A DNA stretch of 64,000 nucleotides from Anaerolineae bacterium (GCA_023954475.1 JAMLHW010000009.1:1-64000); one strand, 5' to 3'. Positions 29,279 to 40,123 are shown, counted from the stretch's first letter. Notes: a model not told the origin generated them from the sequence alone. Translations and numbers: made by a program.

Positions 29279-29893
29279 TTAAAGGGAGAGCAATCCGGCG
29301 CGAAGCGCGTTGACAACTGCTTCTGTTCGGCTTTGGGCAGCGAGTTTGGTCAGAACGGCGTTGACGTGAAACTTTACCGTGTGGTCGCTGATGTGCAGTG
29401 CCTGGGCGATGGCTTTGTTGGTCATGCCTTCGGCCAATTTTACGAGCACTTCGACTTCGCGTGGCGTCAATGGTTCAAGCGGCAACTCGTCAGATTCGGC
29501 CGAATCGGGCACAAGCGCTGCAACAAATTCAGGATCGATGACAGCAAATTCATGCGCAGCAGCCAGGAGAGCGGCTGTAAGCGAATCGGCCGAAACCGAT
29601 CGGCCGACAACTGACCGTACACCCTTGCCCCAGGCGACCAGAGCGGCTGCTTCATCCGGCACAATCGCTACGACGGGGATCGGTGTATCCGGGTCAGCCA
29701 AATCCGTGTCCATTTGCCGCCCCACATCCAGCAGTACCACATCCACCGCATAAATGGCAGCTTCATCAGCCCAGGATAACGCCGCATCCATTTGAACGGC
29801 AACGTCAACCAGGTCAGAATCGGCCAGCATCAAAGCCAGGCCGCTGCGAGCTAACGGATCAGGGGCGGCGATTAAGATACGAATCGGTTCCAC
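29279..29893 (-). CDS. NarL/LuxR-type response regulator with degenerate receiver
   Basis: A 204-residue regulator. The receiver domain (1-115) keeps a candidate phospho-acceptor Asp in VDVVLLDVG near 56 but lacks the usual Lys after the fifth strand (GVRSVVGRS instead). The C-terminal LuxR HTH is well conserved: LTPREVEVLVKLAEGMTNKAIAQAL and HISDHTVKFHVN. No histidine kinase is nearby. Three TCGGCCGA octamers lie within it, two of them 14 bp apart (29586 and 29600). Confidence 0.85.
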   Translation of the reverse strand: MEPIRILIAAPDPLARSGLALMLADSDLVDVAVQMDAALSWADEAAIYAVDVVLLDVGRQMDTDLADPDTPIPVVAIVPDEAAALVAWGKGVRSVVGRSVSADSLTAALLAAAHEFAVIDPEFVAALVPDSAESDELPLEPLTPREVEVLVKLAEGMTNKAIAQALHISDHTVKFHVNAVLTKLAAQSRTEAVVNALRAGLLSL

Positions 29894-29937
29894 GCTTAAA
29901 TTGTAAATCGGTCACATTAGAAACATAGTGGCAAGAA

Positions 29938-29972
29938 AAAAGCGAGGCTACACAATGGTAACCTCGCTTTAT
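29938..29972 (-). terminator. Rho-independent terminator of the M36 peptidase gene
   Basis: AAAGCGAGG (29939-29947) and CCTCGCTTT (29962-29970) are perfect complements. On the minus strand the stem is followed by a run of six T, directly downstream of the M36 gene. Confidence 0.85.
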
Positions 29973-30022
29973 TCAACTCAGTGCGCGGCTGTCAGGGCCG
30001 ACGCAGTCCGCTCAGTCCGAGC

Positions 30023-33000
30023 TTAGGGGCATTGACCGAGTACATAAGCCAACTCAGTCTGTTCGGCCGATGCATTCGGCAGCGCTTCCCACGGGAAACC
30101 CCAGAACGTCGCATAGCCCGCCCCACTGTCCTCGGTGGCCGCATTACCTGCATTGCCAGTCCACGTCACACTGGCACCATTGATAATGTCACTCCAGTTT
30201 GTAAATGGATACGCCAACGTATAATTGTTGATCGGTCCAGTCACAGTTGTTTGAGCGACATCACTTGTGGCCGACGTGACGCCGAGATAGTTGGTCATGA
30301 ACGCCGTCAATCCTCGATCATAGTAGTAATCCTGACTACTGATGAACAAACATCCGCCGGCATCGAGGTACGCACCCAGGGCAGCTTCACCAGCTGCTCC
30401 TGGCCCCGCAAAACCACCATACTCATCACCGGTGAACCAGATAACGGCGTCATAGAGGCTCAATTCGGCCGAATTTGGCTCATTGTCACTGTTTGCCGTA
30501 TCCCAAACGACATAGCTTTCACCAAGTGCGTCCAGTGCAGCAGTGTAAGTACCTTGTACATTGGGGCTGTTGTCATCGTCATCGACAAGCAAAATGCCCA
30601 ACGTATCACCAGTCGTGAACGCAACATCTTTGAACGAAATCCTGCGGCCACAATCATTGACTGCACGAACACCCCAATAATAGGTCGAAAGGGGATCGAG
30701 TGCCGATTGTGCAGTATAAGACGGTGATGTCAAACCAGTCGCGGCTTCGACCAGACTGCCGGACGGGTTACCGGCCACGGTATAGATCACAATGTCATAA
30801 GTCGCGTTTTGTGCGCCGGGTGTCCAAGAGAACGTGGGCAAACGCGAGACATCAGTGGAACCATTTGCCGGCATCGGGCTCGTCGCCTTGCCCGGTTTGT
30901 TATTGTAAACGTCCAGATTGACAACTGTACTTTCGTTGTTAGTACCATCATCACCGGTAACGGTAATGGCAAAAGCACCAACATCACTGGCAACGACATC
31001 CACTGTCATCGTGGTACTGTCCGGGAACGGCCCATTGACAGGATTTTGGCTCCAGGAAACAGTCGCACCGGCAGGCTCACCTGCAGCGCTCATCGTGACC
31101 GGGCCGACAAAGCCGGCGTTGACATCAATATTGTAGTCGACGCTGCCGCCGTTGAACGAACAAACAGACTCAGATGCCGGAGTCGCATTCAGAAAGTCAC
31201 AGGAAGCGGGAATGTCAAATGATTCTACTTCACCGCCAAGTCCGTTTCCGTTGTCATTGGCATTGACACCCAGACCGCGTTTGGCAAACGCTTCCCAGAG
31301 CAAACATTGATTGGCACCGCCGTAATGGACAACATCAGCCGCCAGGATCGCATCGCGTGCGTCCACAAAGCTGGGTGAGCATGGCTGCAATTTCAAACCT
31401 TCAAGCACCAGTTGCATTGCCATATTGTTGCCGCCGGTTCCATTGTAGAAGTCAGCATCATAGCCGTACTGGTCAATCAACGCCCAGGTCATTTCCCAGA
31501 TGATCGACGACCAACCCCAGCCAACTCCGTGCGGCACGATTTGGCTACTGACTTGACCGTAAGTGAAGTTGTTGACGCTAAAATCTGTGCTATAGGGCTG
31601 TGGGCGGATGCCGGGGCCCGTTGGCGGTTGACCAAATAGCCATGTGCCTACGCCGCGTGAGTCTGTGCCCATATCACCGGGTTCGATTGTCATGACGATA
31701 CCGGCCCAGTCGCTCCACCCTTCACCAGCCTGCTCACTATTATTGAGGCAGCTCGTAGTCGATGGACCACCCGTCAAACGAATGGAAACACCATGCCAGT
31801 ATTCGTGGACAATGACGAGATTGTCGAGATCGCCGTCGCGTGCCGGTGACACGTTGCCACAAGTATACATCTGCATACGCGGATTTTGTCCGTCAACCAA
31901 TGTCAGCATATTGGCGTTGCAGGAACCGGAGCCATCTTGCGCTTCAGCGTTGACCGAGTCGCTACCAAGCCCACCGTTGCCATAGTTGTTTTCCTGGAAA
32001 TTGCCGCTGGCTTCATCAAACCCGTATTCGTACCAGACATCGTGAATGATGTTGTTCCAGTAGAACAGATTGGTGATCGCCGCCGCCTCATATGTATCGG
32101 GTGACTGGTTCAAATCGATGGGGAAATCACAGTTGAGCGTCGGCCCACAGTCGGGTTGGAATCCGGGATTGTTACCGTCTTCGTAAGCGTCGACATTGTT
32201 ACCCTTGGTGACAGTGTACTCGGCACCTGCAGCACCGTTGGTATCGTGCCAGCCAAAGGGTGATGCTGATGTTGCCGGATTGACTTCCAATGTACGTGGG
32301 CCATGGCCTGGGCTCTCTACCGGCATGGCATAGACGTTGTATTGGTCTGGGGCTGTCGGCGCAAATGGATCATCCTGCGCAAATAATGTTGTGGCGCTTT
32401 TACCGTCGGCATGCCAGTTATCGTGAACAACGTAATTGTATTTGTCCAGGATTTCGCCTGTGGCAGCGTCTGCCCGAATACTCCAGTAGTTCTGGGCATC
32501 GAGTTCAAAGATGTCCATATTCCAGGTCAAGGCTAAGCTGCCGTCGGCTAAAGGCTGGTAGACAAGTCGTACCGGAATGTTTTCCAGCGATATACCGCCT
32601 GTGCTGAGCATGGCTGACTGGTCTGCACCAGCCGGGGCCTCAATGACGCGCAATGGTTCAGTAATGGTGTAGCGCATCTGATCGGCGACTGCTGCGACGG
32701 CGTCGATAGCTGAAATAGTTAGTGCGGCACTGTTAACCTGATTCGCAGCGTCGGAAACGAAGCGATTGCCTGCCAACAGAATGTTGCCATCGGCCGTTAC
32801 ATTAATTACCGTGATGGCGTTGAAAATCTGAATGCCGTTCAGGTTTTGTTGTAGATAAACGTGGGTAACGCCACTGGTCGCGCTGGTAACTGTGTCAGTT
32901 ACAGATACATCAGCCAAATCGCTGGTCGTCAAGCCCCAGGCAGCACGCTGGCTGGCAACGTGGTTGAGGGCGATGTCACGGGCGTTACTGGATTCGGCCG

Positions 33001-33106
33001 AATCTCTGCCTTGCGCAAACGTCGAACTTGCCAGCACTAAAGTCAATACGAGAAGCAATCCGGCCACGATTGTGACCACGATAGGCGCTCTTGATTTTGG
33101 ATTCAC
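30023..33106 (-). CDS. Secreted M36 (fungalysin-type) metallopeptidase
   Basis: An exported zinc peptidase of about 1027 residues. A signal segment (VVTIVAGLLLVLTLVLASS) is followed by an FTP/PepSY-like propeptide and the M36 catalytic domain (about 270-640) with zinc motif HEYWHGVSIRLTGG near 434 and the third ligand in EGWSDWAG near 462. The fourth motif residue is Trp where Thr or Gly is usual. After it come Ig- or FnIII-like modules (SPMPANGSTDVSRLPTFSW) and a C-terminal domain starting GILLVDDDDNSP, like the DJ-1/PfpI-type fold. GTG 33106 is chosen because GAGGAG sits just upstream; TTG 33130 has no such site. Only two octamers lie within it, with a 2.5-kb stretch free of them. Confidence 0.88.
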   Translation of the reverse strand: MNPKSRAPIVVTIVAGLLLVLTLVLASSTFAQGRDSAESSNARDIALNHVASQRAAWGLTTSDLADVSVTDTVTSATSGVTHVYLQQNLNGIQIFNAITVINVTADGNILLAGNRFVSDAANQVNSAALTISAIDAVAAVADQMRYTITEPLRVIEAPAGADQSAMLSTGGISLENIPVRLVYQPLADGSLALTWNMDIFELDAQNYWSIRADAATGEILDKYNYVVHDNWHADGKSATTLFAQDDPFAPTAPDQYNVYAMPVESPGHGPRTLEVNPATSASPFGWHDTNGAAGAEYTVTKGNNVDAYEDGNNPGFQPDCGPTLNCDFPIDLNQSPDTYEAAAITNLFYWNNIIHDVWYEYGFDEASGNFQENNYGNGGLGSDSVNAEAQDGSGSCNANMLTLVDGQNPRMQMYTCGNVSPARDGDLDNLVIVHEYWHGVSIRLTGGPSTTSCLNNSEQAGEGWSDWAGIVMTIEPGDMGTDSRGVGTWLFGQPPTGPGIRPQPYSTDFSVNNFTYGQVSSQIVPHGVGWGWSSIIWEMTWALIDQYGYDADFYNGTGGNNMAMQLVLEGLKLQPCSPSFVDARDAILAADVVHYGGANQCLLWEAFAKRGLGVNANDNGNGLGGEVESFDIPASCDFLNATPASESVCSFNGGSVDYNIDVNAGFVGPVTMSAAGEPAGATVSWSQNPVNGPFPDSTTMTVDVVASDVGAFAITVTGDDGTNNESTVVNLDVYNNKPGKATSPMPANGSTDVSRLPTFSWTPGAQNATYDIVIYTVAGNPSGSLVEAATGLTSPSYTAQSALDPLSTYYWGVRAVNDCGRRISFKDVAFTTGDTLGILLVDDDDNSPNVQGTYTAALDALGESYVVWDTANSDNEPNSAELSLYDAVIWFTGDEYGGFAGPGAAGEAALGAYLDAGGCLFISSQDYYYDRGLTAFMTNYLGVTSATSDVAQTTVTGPINNYTLAYPFTNWSDIINGASVTWTGNAGNAATEDSGAGYATFWGFPWEALPNASAEQTELAYVLGQCP

Positions 33107-33572
33107 TACAATCTCCTCATGTGTGTTCAAAACAGGTCTAGGATGTTATTTTGACATCGTAAAACATCAAAGTGCGTCTGTGGCGAAAGGATCTCGGGTT
33201 TACATTTAGACCATGCAACCTCCTCAAAGCGACCAGAAACACATGCGATAACCTGTAGGTTGGCAACAGGAAATTCTAATTGCCATAGGTATGCATTTCA
33301 ATTGTCGACAACTGGATGATCGATAAGCTCGTACAAGGGAAAATGGTGTTTGCACACAGATTTACCCAACTACCGTATTGGTGCAGAGTGACAACAAGTT
33401 TGTGCAGCTTTCGTTAATTCGAAATTTGATGGAAGTCCGTTTTCCTACATTGTACAAGTCTGTAGAAGCAAACGCATTATAGGGTGATAGGTGCGCCTTG
33501 TCAATCACTCGATTGTACTAAAGTCGGGATTGATTTTCGGCCGAAAACATCTGATTTGAGACAAACTATAGC
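33107..33572. other. Intergenic region upstream of the M36 gene
   Basis: 466 bp with no supported gene. It is A/T-richer than its surroundings. On the minus strand GAGGAGG precedes an ATG near 33222 that is followed after one codon by a stop. One TTCGGCCGAA lies at 33537. The M36 promoter must be here, but no clear -35/-10 pair could be fixed. Confidence 0.4.
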
Positions 33573-33908
33573 TTATGGCAATGATGCCAGCACGACTTGC
33601 AGTAGCCACAAAGCGACCATGCCCGCGCCAATGGTCAACAGCACGTTTTTCGTGCGCCAGGCCACACCTATCGCCAATACGCCGGCCAACAAACGCGCAT
33701 TGCCAAGCGACACATCCAACACGCCGGTAGGCAGCAGCAACTCAGGGACGATGATGGCCGTGAGGACGGCAACGGGCACATAGCGCAATGCCTGGCGCAT
33801 ACGTGACGTAAGCGGCAATCTGTCTTGCAGCGCTATGGGCACGAGTCGAATCCCGTAGGTGATCAGACCCATACCGATGACAGCAAGCCACAGTTGCGTT
33901 GTGCTCAT
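33573..33908 (-). CDS. azlD: AzlD-family branched-chain amino-acid export subunit
   Basis: A 111-residue protein with about four membrane helices, of AzlD type (GMGLITYGIRLVPIAL; LRYVPVAVLTAIIVPELL). With AzlC it exports branched-chain amino acids or analogues. Its ATG overlaps the azlC stop by 4 bp, so the two are co-translated. Confidence 0.85.
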   Translation of the reverse strand: MSTTQLWLAVIGMGLITYGIRLVPIALQDRLPLTSRMRQALRYVPVAVLTAIIVPELLLPTGVLDVSLGNARLLAGVLAIGVAWRTKNVLLTIGAGMVALWLLQVVLASLP

Positions 33909-34717
33909 CGACCTGCTCCGTGTGTTTCACTTCGGCCGAACCGTGTTTCAACCAGCACACCGGCGACGATGCCCGTCAATGCCGCCAGCAGCAAACCGAG
34001 CTTGTACGGCAACGAGAAGGTCAACACAGCGACCACACCAGCGGTCAGTGCAGCGATCAGATTCGGCCGATTGCCCAGCGCCGGTACGATCAAGCCGATA
34101 AACGTCAACGCCAACGTAAAATCCAGCGCCCAACTCACCGGAATCTGGGCGCCCAGAAAAATACCGGCTGCCGTACTCAGTTGCCACACCGTCCACAATG
34201 TCAATCCTGCACCGAGATAGTAAAAGTGCTTGTGGCGCGGTGAAACTGTGTCGTCATCATAATGCAAAGCTGCCATCACATAGGCTTCATCGGTGAGCAG
34301 GTAAGCGAGAACAGCCCGCCACAACCTGGACAACTGGCGAATGTGGGGCGCAACCGATGCGCTGTAAAGCATATGGCGTAAATTGACGACAAATGTAGTC
34401 AGCCAGAGTACAGCGAGCGGTGTGCCAACGCCAATCAACTGCACACCGATAAACTGGGATGATCCGGCAAATACAATCGATGACATGCCCTGTGCTAGCA
34501 TCGGTGGCAGCCCGGCGGCCAACGCCAATACGCCATAAATCATGCCAAATGGAACAACACCGACGGCGATGGGCAGTTCGGCCCTAATACCGCTTCTGAA
34601 TTCAGCGGATCGCGTTGGTGAAGCTGATCTACGGTGCTGTGCGGTTTCGTCAGCCAAGATGGGACGATAATAACAATGTGAGGAGGACAATGCCAGACCG
34701 AATATGACAAACATCAT
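33905..34717 (-). CDS. azlC: AzlC-family branched-chain amino-acid exporter
   Basis: A membrane protein of up to 270 residues with the AzlC signature (PIAVGVVPFGMIYGVLA, SSIVFAGSSQFIGVQLIG, VVNLRHMLYSASVAPH). A cytoplasmic stretch of about 40 residues precedes the first helix. The true start may be internal, since the first 20 residues from 34717 are not family-like. It lies upstream of azlD and is divergent from the acyl-CoA synthetase gene. Confidence 0.85.
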   Translation of the reverse strand: MMFVIFGLALSSSHCYYRPILADETAQHRRSASPTRSAEFRSGIRAELPIAVGVVPFGMIYGVLALAAGLPPMLAQGMSSIVFAGSSQFIGVQLIGVGTPLAVLWLTTFVVNLRHMLYSASVAPHIRQLSRLWRAVLAYLLTDEAYVMAALHYDDDTVSPRHKHFYYLGAGLTLWTVWQLSTAAGIFLGAQIPVSWALDFTLALTFIGLIVPALGNRPNLIAALTAGVVAVLTFSLPYKLGLLLAALTGIVAGVLVETRFGRSETHGAGR

Positions 34718-34853
34718 GCGCCAGACATGTAGAACGCTACTTCTTTTGCATGAGAACGTCGTGCTACTCTACAGATGATTGGGGGACTGTGCCACAGCGC
34801 CAAATTCATAGCAGCCAAACAGTCCGTAGGTAAACACGCATGGGAGGTGAGCT

Positions 34854-36608
34854 ATGGCTTTTCACAGAGTCATCGATCCGGTGACTACCCACACTATTCG
34901 GCCGAATTTACTCAATTATCACGCAACCCGGGCAACGTTCACGTGGGATGAGATTGCGGCCGAACTTGATTTCCTGCCCGGCGGGAGCGGTCTCAACATT
35001 GCCCACGAAGCTGTGACCCGCCACGCAAACAATGCCCACAGCGAACAAGTCGCCATCCGCTGGATCAGCAAACACGACGCCATCTACGATTTCACCTATG
35101 CCGATGTCGAAGAGGAAAGCAATCGCTTTGCCAACGTATTGCAAGAGCTTGGTATTGGCAAAGGTGAGCGCGTATTTGTCCTCGCCGGGCGCATTCCCGC
35201 ACTCTACTTTGCAGCATTGGGCACACTCAAAAACACGAGTGTATTCTGTCCGCTCTTTTCCGCATTTGGTCCGGAACCGATTTTGCAGCGCATGCAGCGT
35301 GGCGACGCCCGCGTTTTGTTGACGACACAGAAGTTGTTCAAGCGCAAAGTCAAAGAGATTCTTTCTGAACTGCCTGATCTGAAGTTTGTACTGATAGCCG
35401 ATATCGATGAACACATTTCTGATCATATCTTGTCATTGCCGCTATTGATGGACACAGTTTCGGCCGAATTCGTCATTCCACCCACCGATCCCGAGGACAT
35501 GGCCATCTTGCACTTCACCAGCGGCACAACTGGCATGCCCAAAGGCGCCGTCCATGTCCACAACGCCGTTTACCACCATTACATGACAGCCAAATACGCC
35601 CTTGATCTGCATCCGAATGATGTATTCTGGTGCACGGCTGATCCGGGCTGGGTGACCGGCACAAGCTACGGCATCATCGCTCCGCTCCTGCACGGCGTCA
35701 CCAACATCATCGACGAAGCCGAATTCGATGCGCAGCGCTGGTACCGCATTCTCGAAGAACAGCGAGTAACGGTTTGGTACACGGCGCCAACCGCAATCCG
35801 GCGGCTGATGCGACTCGATTTCGATCCGCTTGAGGAATTCGATCTGAGTCATCTGCGCTTCGTCGCCAGCGTCGGCGAACCACTCAATCCGGAGGCTGTT
35901 GTTTGGGGGCGCGACGTGCTCGACCTGACCATCCACGACAACTGGTGGCAGACTGAAACGGGCGGCATCATGATTGCCAATTTCGCCGGTCAGGAAGTGC
36001 GCCCCGGCTCAATGGGGCGACCGCTGCCGGGCATTGAAGCGGCAATTGTGCGCCGCATCAACAGTGAAACGGTTCAGGTGATTGAGAAACCGAATGTAGA
36101 CGGCGATCTGGCTCTCAAACCGGGCTGGCCGTCAATGTATCGGGCTTATCTGCACGACCAGGCACGCTACGACAAATGTTTTGTCGATGGCTGGTACCTA
36201 AGTGGTGACCTGGCTTATCGCGACGAAGACGGCTACTTCTGGTTTGTCGGTCGAGCCGACGACATTATCAAGACATCGGGCCACATGGTTGGACCTTTCG
36301 AGGTGGAAAGTGCGCTAATGGAGCATCCGGCAGTCGCTGAAGCCGGCGTCATCGGCGTCCCCAATGATGTGATTGGCGAGTTAGTCAAGGCATTTGTGGC
36401 GCTTAAACCAGGCTATGTGGCCAGTGATGAGTTGAATCGCGAGTTGTTGGGTTTCGGCCGAAAGAAGCTCGGTTCAGCCGTTGCCCCCAAAGAGATCGAA
36501 TTCAGGGACACCCTGCCCAAGACACGCAGCGGCAAAATCATGCGCCGCCTGCTCAAGGCTTGGGAACTGGGTTTGCCTGAAGGTGACGTGTCAACACTGG
36601 AGGATTGA
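34854..36608 (+). CDS. acsA: Acyl-CoA synthetase, AcsA-type (acetate or short-chain acid)
   Basis: A 584-residue AMP-forming ligase, near the length of Bacillus AcsA. The phosphate-binding loop [11 protein letters not shown] is near 220, the adenylate motif [10 protein letters not shown] near 362, [22 protein letters not shown] near 450 and the catalytic Lys in [10 protein letters not shown] near 562. The TETGG and tryptophan pattern fits acetate or propionate. It leads a same-strand set with an E1/E2 complex and an acyl carrier protein, so the product may feed that group. RBS is GGAGGTGA. Confidence 0.88.
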   Translation: MAFHRVIDPVTTHTIRPNLLNYHATRATFTWDEIAAELDFLPGGSGLNIAHEAVTRHANNAHSEQVAIRWISKHDAIYDFTYADVEEESNRFANVLQELGIGKGERVFVLAGRIPALYFAALGTLKNTSVFCPLFSAFGPEPILQRMQRGDARVLLTTQKLFKRKVKEILSELPDLKFVLIADIDEHISDHILSLPLLMDTVSAEFVIPPTDPEDMAILHFTSGTTGMPKGAVHVHNAVYHHYMTAKYALDLHPNDVFWCTADPGWVTGTSYGIIAPLLHGVTNIIDEAEFDAQRWYRILEEQRVTVWYTAPTAIRRLMRLDFDPLEEFDLSHLRFVASVGEPLNPEAVVWGRDVLDLTIHDNWWQTETGGIMIANFAGQEVRPGSMGRPLPGIEAAIVRRINSETVQVIEKPNVDGDLALKPGWPSMYRAYLHDQARYDKCFVDGWYLSGDLAYRDEDGYFWFVGRADDIIKTSGHMVGPFEVESALMEHPAVAEAGVIGVPNDVIGELVKAFVALKPGYVASDELNRELLGFGRKKLGSAVAPKEIEFRDTLPKTRSGKIMRRLLKAWELGLPEGDVSTLED

Positions 36609-36680
36609 TAGTTGGATCGTCGGGAGGTTGGATGGGTGGAAAGAACCACCTACCAAACCAGCTAACTATCCAACCGATCC
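36607..36680. repeat. Intergenic element with 8-bp periodic repeats (acsA-E1 alpha)
   Basis: The spacer reads as 8-bp units ATAGTTGG, ATCGTCGG, GAGGTTGG, ATGGGTGG, then complementary units including AACTATCC. It can fold into GGTTGGAT (36626-36633) with ATCCAACC (36668-36675), and inside it GGTGG (36635-36639) with CCACC (36646-36650). It ends just before the E1 alpha RBS. Confidence 0.7.
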
Positions 36681-36695
36681 CAACAGGAGTTCATT

Positions 36696-37703
36696 ATGAA
36701 AACCAATCTCACTTTACCCGAAATGACGGTCGAGATTGATCGCGAACACGGGCTACATCTGTTGCATCAGATGTTACGCATCCGGCGCTTCGAGGAAAAA
36801 TCGGCCGAATTGTACACACAACAAAAGATTCGCGGTTTCCTGCACCTTTACATTGGCGAAGAAGCCGTCGCCGTCGGCGTGATGGAAAATCTCGATCCAG
36901 ACGACAACGTCCTCGCCACCTATCGCGAACACGGTCAGGCGTTGGCGCGTGGCGTCTCAATGGGCGCTGTGATGGCCGAAATGTACGGCAAACAGGAAGG
37001 TTGCGCCCGCGGTCGCGGCGGATCAATGCACCTCTTCGACAAAGAGACGCGCTTCTTCGGTGGCAATGCCATCGTCGGCGGCCATTTGCCGCTGGCAGTC
37101 GGTATGGCGCTGGCAGACAAAATGCGCGGCGATAATCGCGTCACCTGCATCTTCTTCGGCGACGGCGCCGTGGCTGAAGGCGAGTTCCACGAGGCACTCA
37201 ACCTGTCCGCACTCTGGGATCTGCCCGTTCTATTCGTCTGTGAAAACAACCGCTACGGCATGGGTACGGCACTCGAACTGAGCCATTCCGTGACTGATTT
37301 AGCCGCGAAAGCTGCAGCCTACGGCATGGCTGCTGCCTCAGTCAACGGCATGGACGTGCTGGCGATGCATGCTGCCGCACGCGAAGCGGTGACAGCGATT
37401 CGGCATGGCGGCAGCCCCTGGTTCATTGAGGCGCGCACCTACCGCTTCCGCGCCCATTCGATGTTTGACGCGGAACTGTACCGCGAGAAGACAGAGGTCG
37501 AAGAATGGAAAGGACTCGACCCGATTCAGAGCTTGATCCGCACGCTAAAAGAGCGCGATTTGATCACCGATGATGACATCAACCAGTTGGAATTAATGGT
37601 CGGTATCGAAGTCGATGAAGGTGTGCGCTTTGCCGAAGATGGCACATGGGAGCCAGTAGAAGACCTCGAACGCTTCGTCTACTGGGAGGAGGCAGTCGCA
37701 TGA
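36696..37703 (+). CDS. 2-oxoacid (pyruvate/acetoin) dehydrogenase E1 alpha
   Basis: A 335-residue thiamine diphosphate subunit. It has the E1 alpha fold with [29 protein letters not shown], and the ThDP motif [15 protein letters not shown]...[10 protein letters not shown] near 155-190. The length and the motifs fit pyruvate or acetoin dehydrogenase. It decarboxylates the 2-oxo acid (or cleaves acetoin) and passes the acyl group to E2. The stop overlaps the E1 beta start (ATGA). No E3 gene lies in the window. Confidence 0.9.
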   Translation: MKTNLTLPEMTVEIDREHGLHLLHQMLRIRRFEEKSAELYTQQKIRGFLHLYIGEEAVAVGVMENLDPDDNVLATYREHGQALARGVSMGAVMAEMYGKQEGCARGRGGSMHLFDKETRFFGGNAIVGGHLPLAVGMALADKMRGDNRVTCIFFGDGAVAEGEFHEALNLSALWDLPVLFVCENNRYGMGTALELSHSVTDLAAKAAAYGMAAASVNGMDVLAMHAAAREAVTAIRHGGSPWFIEARTYRFRAHSMFDAELYREKTEVEEWKGLDPIQSLIRTLKERDLITDDDINQLELMVGIEVDEGVRFAEDGTWEPVEDLERFVYWEEAVA

Positions 37704-38731
37704 TTACCAAAACCAAACCAAACAACCTGCTCGTAACACCCGGTGTCGAAACGTACACGTTGACCTATCGTGAAGCTGTGCGTGAGGCGATGCGCGAGGC
37801 GATGTTGCGCGACGAGCGCGTCTTCCTCATGGGTGAAGATGTCGGCAACTACGGGGGCTGTTTTGCCGTTAGCATGGGCATGCTCGAAGAGTTTGGCCCA
37901 ATGCGCGTGCGTGATACTCCGCTGTCAGAATCTGGTTTTACCGGGGCTGGCATTGGCGCGGCACTGAACGGCATGCGCCCCATCGTTGAAGTGATGACGT
38001 GCAATTTCAGCCTGCTGGCAATGGATCAGATCGTCAATAATGCGGCGACGATCCTGCACATGTCTGGTGGCCTGTTCAACGTCCCGCTCGTAATTCGCAC
38101 GGCAACTGGCGGTGGCAAACAGTTGGCAGCCCAACATTCGCATAGCTGGGAAGGCTGGTATGCACACGTTCCCGGCCTGAAAGTTATCGCTCCGGCAACG
38201 GTCGAAGATGCTCGCTGCATGTTGTGGACCGCTCTCGAAGACCCCAATCCGGTCATGATTTTCGAGAATTCGCTGCTCTACAACTTGAAAGGCGAGATTC
38301 CCGTCGACCCGCAGCCAATCGACATCGACAAGGCACGCATCCGACGTTATGGCGATGATATTTCGATCATCACCTTCGGCCGATCACTGTTCAAAGTGCT
38401 CGACGCCGCTGAAATTCTGGCGGAAGAAGGTATCGAATGTGAGGTGATCGACCTGCGCTCTTTGCGCCCGCTGGACGACGAGACATACATCGATTCGGTC
38501 GTGAAAACCAACCGCGCACTCGTGGTTGATGAAGGGTGGAAAAGCGTCGGCATTTCGGCCGAAATCTCTGCCCGCATCATGGAGCAGGCATTCTACGACC
38601 TAGATATGCCGGTCGAGCGCGTTTGCGGCGTTGAAGTCCCGATTCCGTATGCCAAACACATGGAAGAAGCGTCGCTGCCACAAGTCGAAGATATCGCAGC
38701 AGCCGTGCGCAGGATGGTGGATCATGGGTAA
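37700..38731 (+). CDS. 2-oxoacid (pyruvate/acetoin) dehydrogenase E1 beta
   Basis: A 343-residue partner of E1 alpha. Typical segments are [58 protein letters not shown] and [16 protein letters not shown]. The start at ATG 37700 overlaps the E1 alpha stop by 4 bp; the open frame continues upstream but would lie in E1 alpha. The stop overlaps E2 by 8 bp. Confidence 0.92.
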   Translation: MITKTKPNNLLVTPGVETYTLTYREAVREAMREAMLRDERVFLMGEDVGNYGGCFAVSMGMLEEFGPMRVRDTPLSESGFTGAGIGAALNGMRPIVEVMTCNFSLLAMDQIVNNAATILHMSGGLFNVPLVIRTATGGGKQLAAQHSHSWEGWYAHVPGLKVIAPATVEDARCMLWTALEDPNPVMIFENSLLYNLKGEIPVDPQPIDIDKARIRRYGDDISIITFGRSLFKVLDAAEILAEEGIECEVIDLRSLRPLDDETYIDSVVKTNRALVVDEGWKSVGISAEISARIMEQAFYDLDMPVERVCGVEVPIPYAKHMEEASLPQVEDIAAAVRRMVDHG

Positions 38732-40025
38732 CTTCGTCATGCCCAGTTTGGGCGCGGACATGGAAGTCGGCACGCTGGCGTCGTGGCTGGTCAAGGTCGG
38801 CGACGAGGTCAAACGCGGTGCGGTGATCGCGGAAGTCGAAACCGCTAAAGGATTGATCGAGATTGAAGTGTTTGAAGACGGCGTCATCACCGACATTCTG
38901 GTCGAAACGGATGTGGAAGTGCCGGTTGGTACGGTGTTGGCTGAGATTCGGCCGATTGGAGAACCGGTCGCAGTCGAAGAAGTCAAGCCAGTTCCTGTTT
39001 CGGCCGAAGAAGCCCATCCGATGGACCACCGACCGCTGATCAAACGGACGAATGGCACAGCGGCGGTAAAGCGTACAAATGGTCGCAAATCCAGGAAGCG
39101 CATCAAGGCGTCGCCAGTGGCTCAACGATTGGCCCGGGAATTGGGCATCGATTTGGCAAACGTAGTCGGAACAGGACCAAACGGCGTCATCAACAAAGAA
39201 GATGTCGAACAGGCGGCCCAGGTGAAACAACCACCGGTCATTGAAGCACCTCCCCCACCCCAAAAGCCTGCTGTTGAGAAGCGAGAGTTTCTGGTTCAAA
39301 AAACCGACAAAGCGGATAAAGTGGCAGTAAAAGCCGCGGAGAAAGCAAAAGCTGAAAAGGCGGCGCTTTCGATGAGGCAAGCCATTGCGGCCGCCATGGC
39401 ACGATCCAACCGCGACATACCGCACTACTACCTCGAAACCGACATCGACATGAGCGCAATACAGGCATGGCTAGCGGCCGAAAATCTGAAACGCTCGCTT
39501 CGCGAACGGCTGTTGCCCGTGGTGCCGCTGATCAAAGCGACCGCGCTGGCGTTGGCCAAAGTGCCGGTGCTCAATGGGTTCTGGCTCGAGGACGAATTGC
39601 AGGCACAAGAGGCGATCAACATCGGCTTTGCGATTGCGCTGCGTACAGGTGGACTGGTAACCCCGGCTTTGTTCAACGTCGATTGCAAGAGTGTGGACGA
39701 GATCATGGCGGACCTGAGCGACCTGATTCGGCGCACGCGTGCCGGTCGTCTGCGTAGTTCGGAGTTGACTGATGCGACGGTAACGTTGACCAGTCTCGGC
39801 GACATGGGCGTACGCAAAGTGTACGGCGTGATTTATCCGCCACAGGTGGCGCTCGTTGGTTTCGGCAAAGTGATGGATCGTCCGTGGGCTGTCAATGGCT
39901 TGCTGGGCGTTCGGCCGATAATGACGGCCACCATCGCCGGAGACCATCGCGCCACAGACGGACGTGTCGGGGCGCAATTCCTCGACGAATTGGACAAACT
40001 TTTACAGGCGCCGGAGGCGTTGTGA
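38724..40025 (+). CDS. Dihydrolipoamide acyltransferase E2
   Basis: A 433-residue core subunit. One lipoyl domain (1-80) has Lys42 in [12 protein letters not shown] as the lipoylated residue. A peripheral subunit-binding domain (about 130-165) reads [21 protein letters not shown], and the acyltransferase domain (about 215-430) ends with [18 protein letters not shown], holding the catalytic His and Asp. A Lys/Ala/Glu-rich linker joins the domains. The start is ATG 38724 inside the end of E1 beta. It accepts the acyl group from E1 and passes it to CoA, or possibly to another pantetheine such as the ACP encoded next. Confidence 0.92.
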   Translation: MGNFVMPSLGADMEVGTLASWLVKVGDEVKRGAVIAEVETAKGLIEIEVFEDGVITDILVETDVEVPVGTVLAEIRPIGEPVAVEEVKPVPVSAEEAHPMDHRPLIKRTNGTAAVKRTNGRKSRKRIKASPVAQRLARELGIDLANVVGTGPNGVINKEDVEQAAQVKQPPVIEAPPPPQKPAVEKREFLVQKTDKADKVAVKAAEKAKAEKAALSMRQAIAAAMARSNRDIPHYYLETDIDMSAIQAWLAAENLKRSLRERLLPVVPLIKATALALAKVPVLNGFWLEDELQAQEAINIGFAIALRTGGLVTPALFNVDCKSVDEIMADLSDLIRRTRAGRLRSSELTDATVTLTSLGDMGVRKVYGVIYPPQVALVGFGKVMDRPWAVNGLLGVRPIMTATIAGDHRATDGRVGAQFLDELDKLLQAPEAL

Positions 40026-40092
40026 AATAGTTGGGAGGTTGGATAGCTGGATGGGTTGAGCGAACTCACCAACTATCTAACCATCTAACCGG
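40025..40092. repeat. Intergenic element with 8-bp periodic repeats (E2-ACP)
   Basis: Units of 8 bp run ATAGTTGG, GAGGTTGG, ATAGCTGG, ATGGGTTG, then AGCGAACT, CACCAACT, ATCTAACC, ATCTAACC. GGTTGGATAG (40037-40046) pairs with CTATCTAACC (40073-40082) with one G-T pair. The design is the same as at 36607-36680 in the same gene set. Confidence 0.7.
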
Positions 40093-40123
40093 CAAACAAT
40101 CGAACTAAACCGAAGGTTTCACC

